Positions 5,130 to 5,175 of a DNA stretch of 5,175 bases are shown here, one piece after another. This DNA is from Actinomycetes bacterium. Lineage in GTDB: Bacteria > Actinomycetota > Acidimicrobiia > Spongiisociales > UBA5794. Position numbers and translations under genes: made by a program. The DNA lies in contig JAMBLH010000251.1 of assembly GCA_023336875.1 (NCBI GenBank), forward strand, positions 1 through 5,175. The letters are read 5' to 3'. The notes beneath the pieces are model-generated. The model was not told the DNA's origin, made no database searches, and worked only from the letters and a program-made list of their open reading frames with translations. Numbering within the stretch: position 1 is the stretch's first letter; each line of letters opens with the position of its first letter.

Positions 5130-5175
5130 TGGAGGTGAGGGGATTTGAACCCCTGGCCCCTACGTTGCGAACGTA
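5130..5175 (-). tRNA. tRNA-Ala (anticodon CGC), 3' part only; 5' part beyond the window
   Basis: Read on the minus strand, the right edge gives the 3' anticodon stem and loop, with loop TTCGCAA (5171-5165) and anticodon CGC (5169-5167), which reads the Ala codon GCG. Then come variable loop GGGCC, T-arm AGGGG-TTCAAAT-CCCCT (5154-5138) and acceptor strand CACCTCC with discriminator A (5130). Position 70 is T, as needed for the G3-U70 pair that identifies tRNA-Ala. The 3' CCA is not fully encoded (ACCG follows). The D-arm and 5' acceptor strand lie outside, so folding of the whole gene cannot be checked. The gene points toward the integrase, which lies just past its 3' end. Confidence 0.9.
5130..5175. 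other. Predicted attachment-site segment (att) at the tRNA 3' end
   Basis: Tyrosine integrases of this type commonly recombine within the 3' half of a tRNA gene and carry a matching copy that keeps the tRNA whole. The integrase sits directly beside this 3' end, so the crossover is probably within the anticodon-loop-to-acceptor segment. No second copy of the T-arm sequence is present elsewhere in the window, so the other junction must lie outside. The precise core limits are unknown. Confidence 0.5.

Noticed and set aside
1..5175. CRISPR array or known defence system
   Set aside because: There are no regularly spaced repeats with unique spacers, and no nuclease, helicase, reverse transcriptase or toxin-antitoxin signature.

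Overview
The window looks like DNA from a high-GC Gram-positive bacterium (Actinomycetota). This rests on the GC-rich codon use, the actinobacterial style of the IS30 transposase and tyrosine integrase, and a SEC-C protein with a WSTWKRYCDAAGISMGRA segment. A deep-branching class such as Acidimicrobiia is possible, but no marker gene settles it.

Layout from left to right. (1) Positions 1-393, minus strand: the catalytic C-terminal part of an IS30-family transposase. Its 5' end is missing and its 3' end runs off the window. (2) 564-2696, plus strand: a large intact FAD-dependent oxidoreductase of the phytoene desaturase/carotenoid isomerase/retinol saturase superfamily. It is fused to a C-terminal thioredoxin-fold-like domain that has no cysteine. 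(3) 2850-3362, minus strand and convergent with (2): a 170-residue protein with a possible DNA-binding N-terminus, a charged coiled coil and a C-terminal SEC-C zinc knuckle. Its upstream region is packed with palindromes. (4) About 3395-3960: no convincing gene. The stretch holds 12-bp direct repeats, two 11-bp iterons and a perfect 22-bp inverted repeat just before the integrase. (5) 3961-5076, plus strand: a complete tyrosine recombinase with all expected catalytic residues. (6) 5130 to the right edge, minus strand: the 3' half of a tRNA-Ala gene with anticodon CGC.

The integrase stops 53 bp from the 3' end of the tRNA gene, with a hairpin between them. This is the classic arrangement of an element integrated into a tRNA 3' end. 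I read the window as the right end of such an element: integrase and its control/attachment region next to the tRNA, the SEC-C protein as a possible element-borne regulator, and the oxidoreductase plus the IS30 remnant as cargo or older neighbouring DNA. The far end, which should carry a second copy of the tRNA 3' segment, is not in the window. No known defence or other named multi-gene system is visible. The most distinctive items are the Cys-less redox-domain fusion and the repeat cluster upstream of the integrase.
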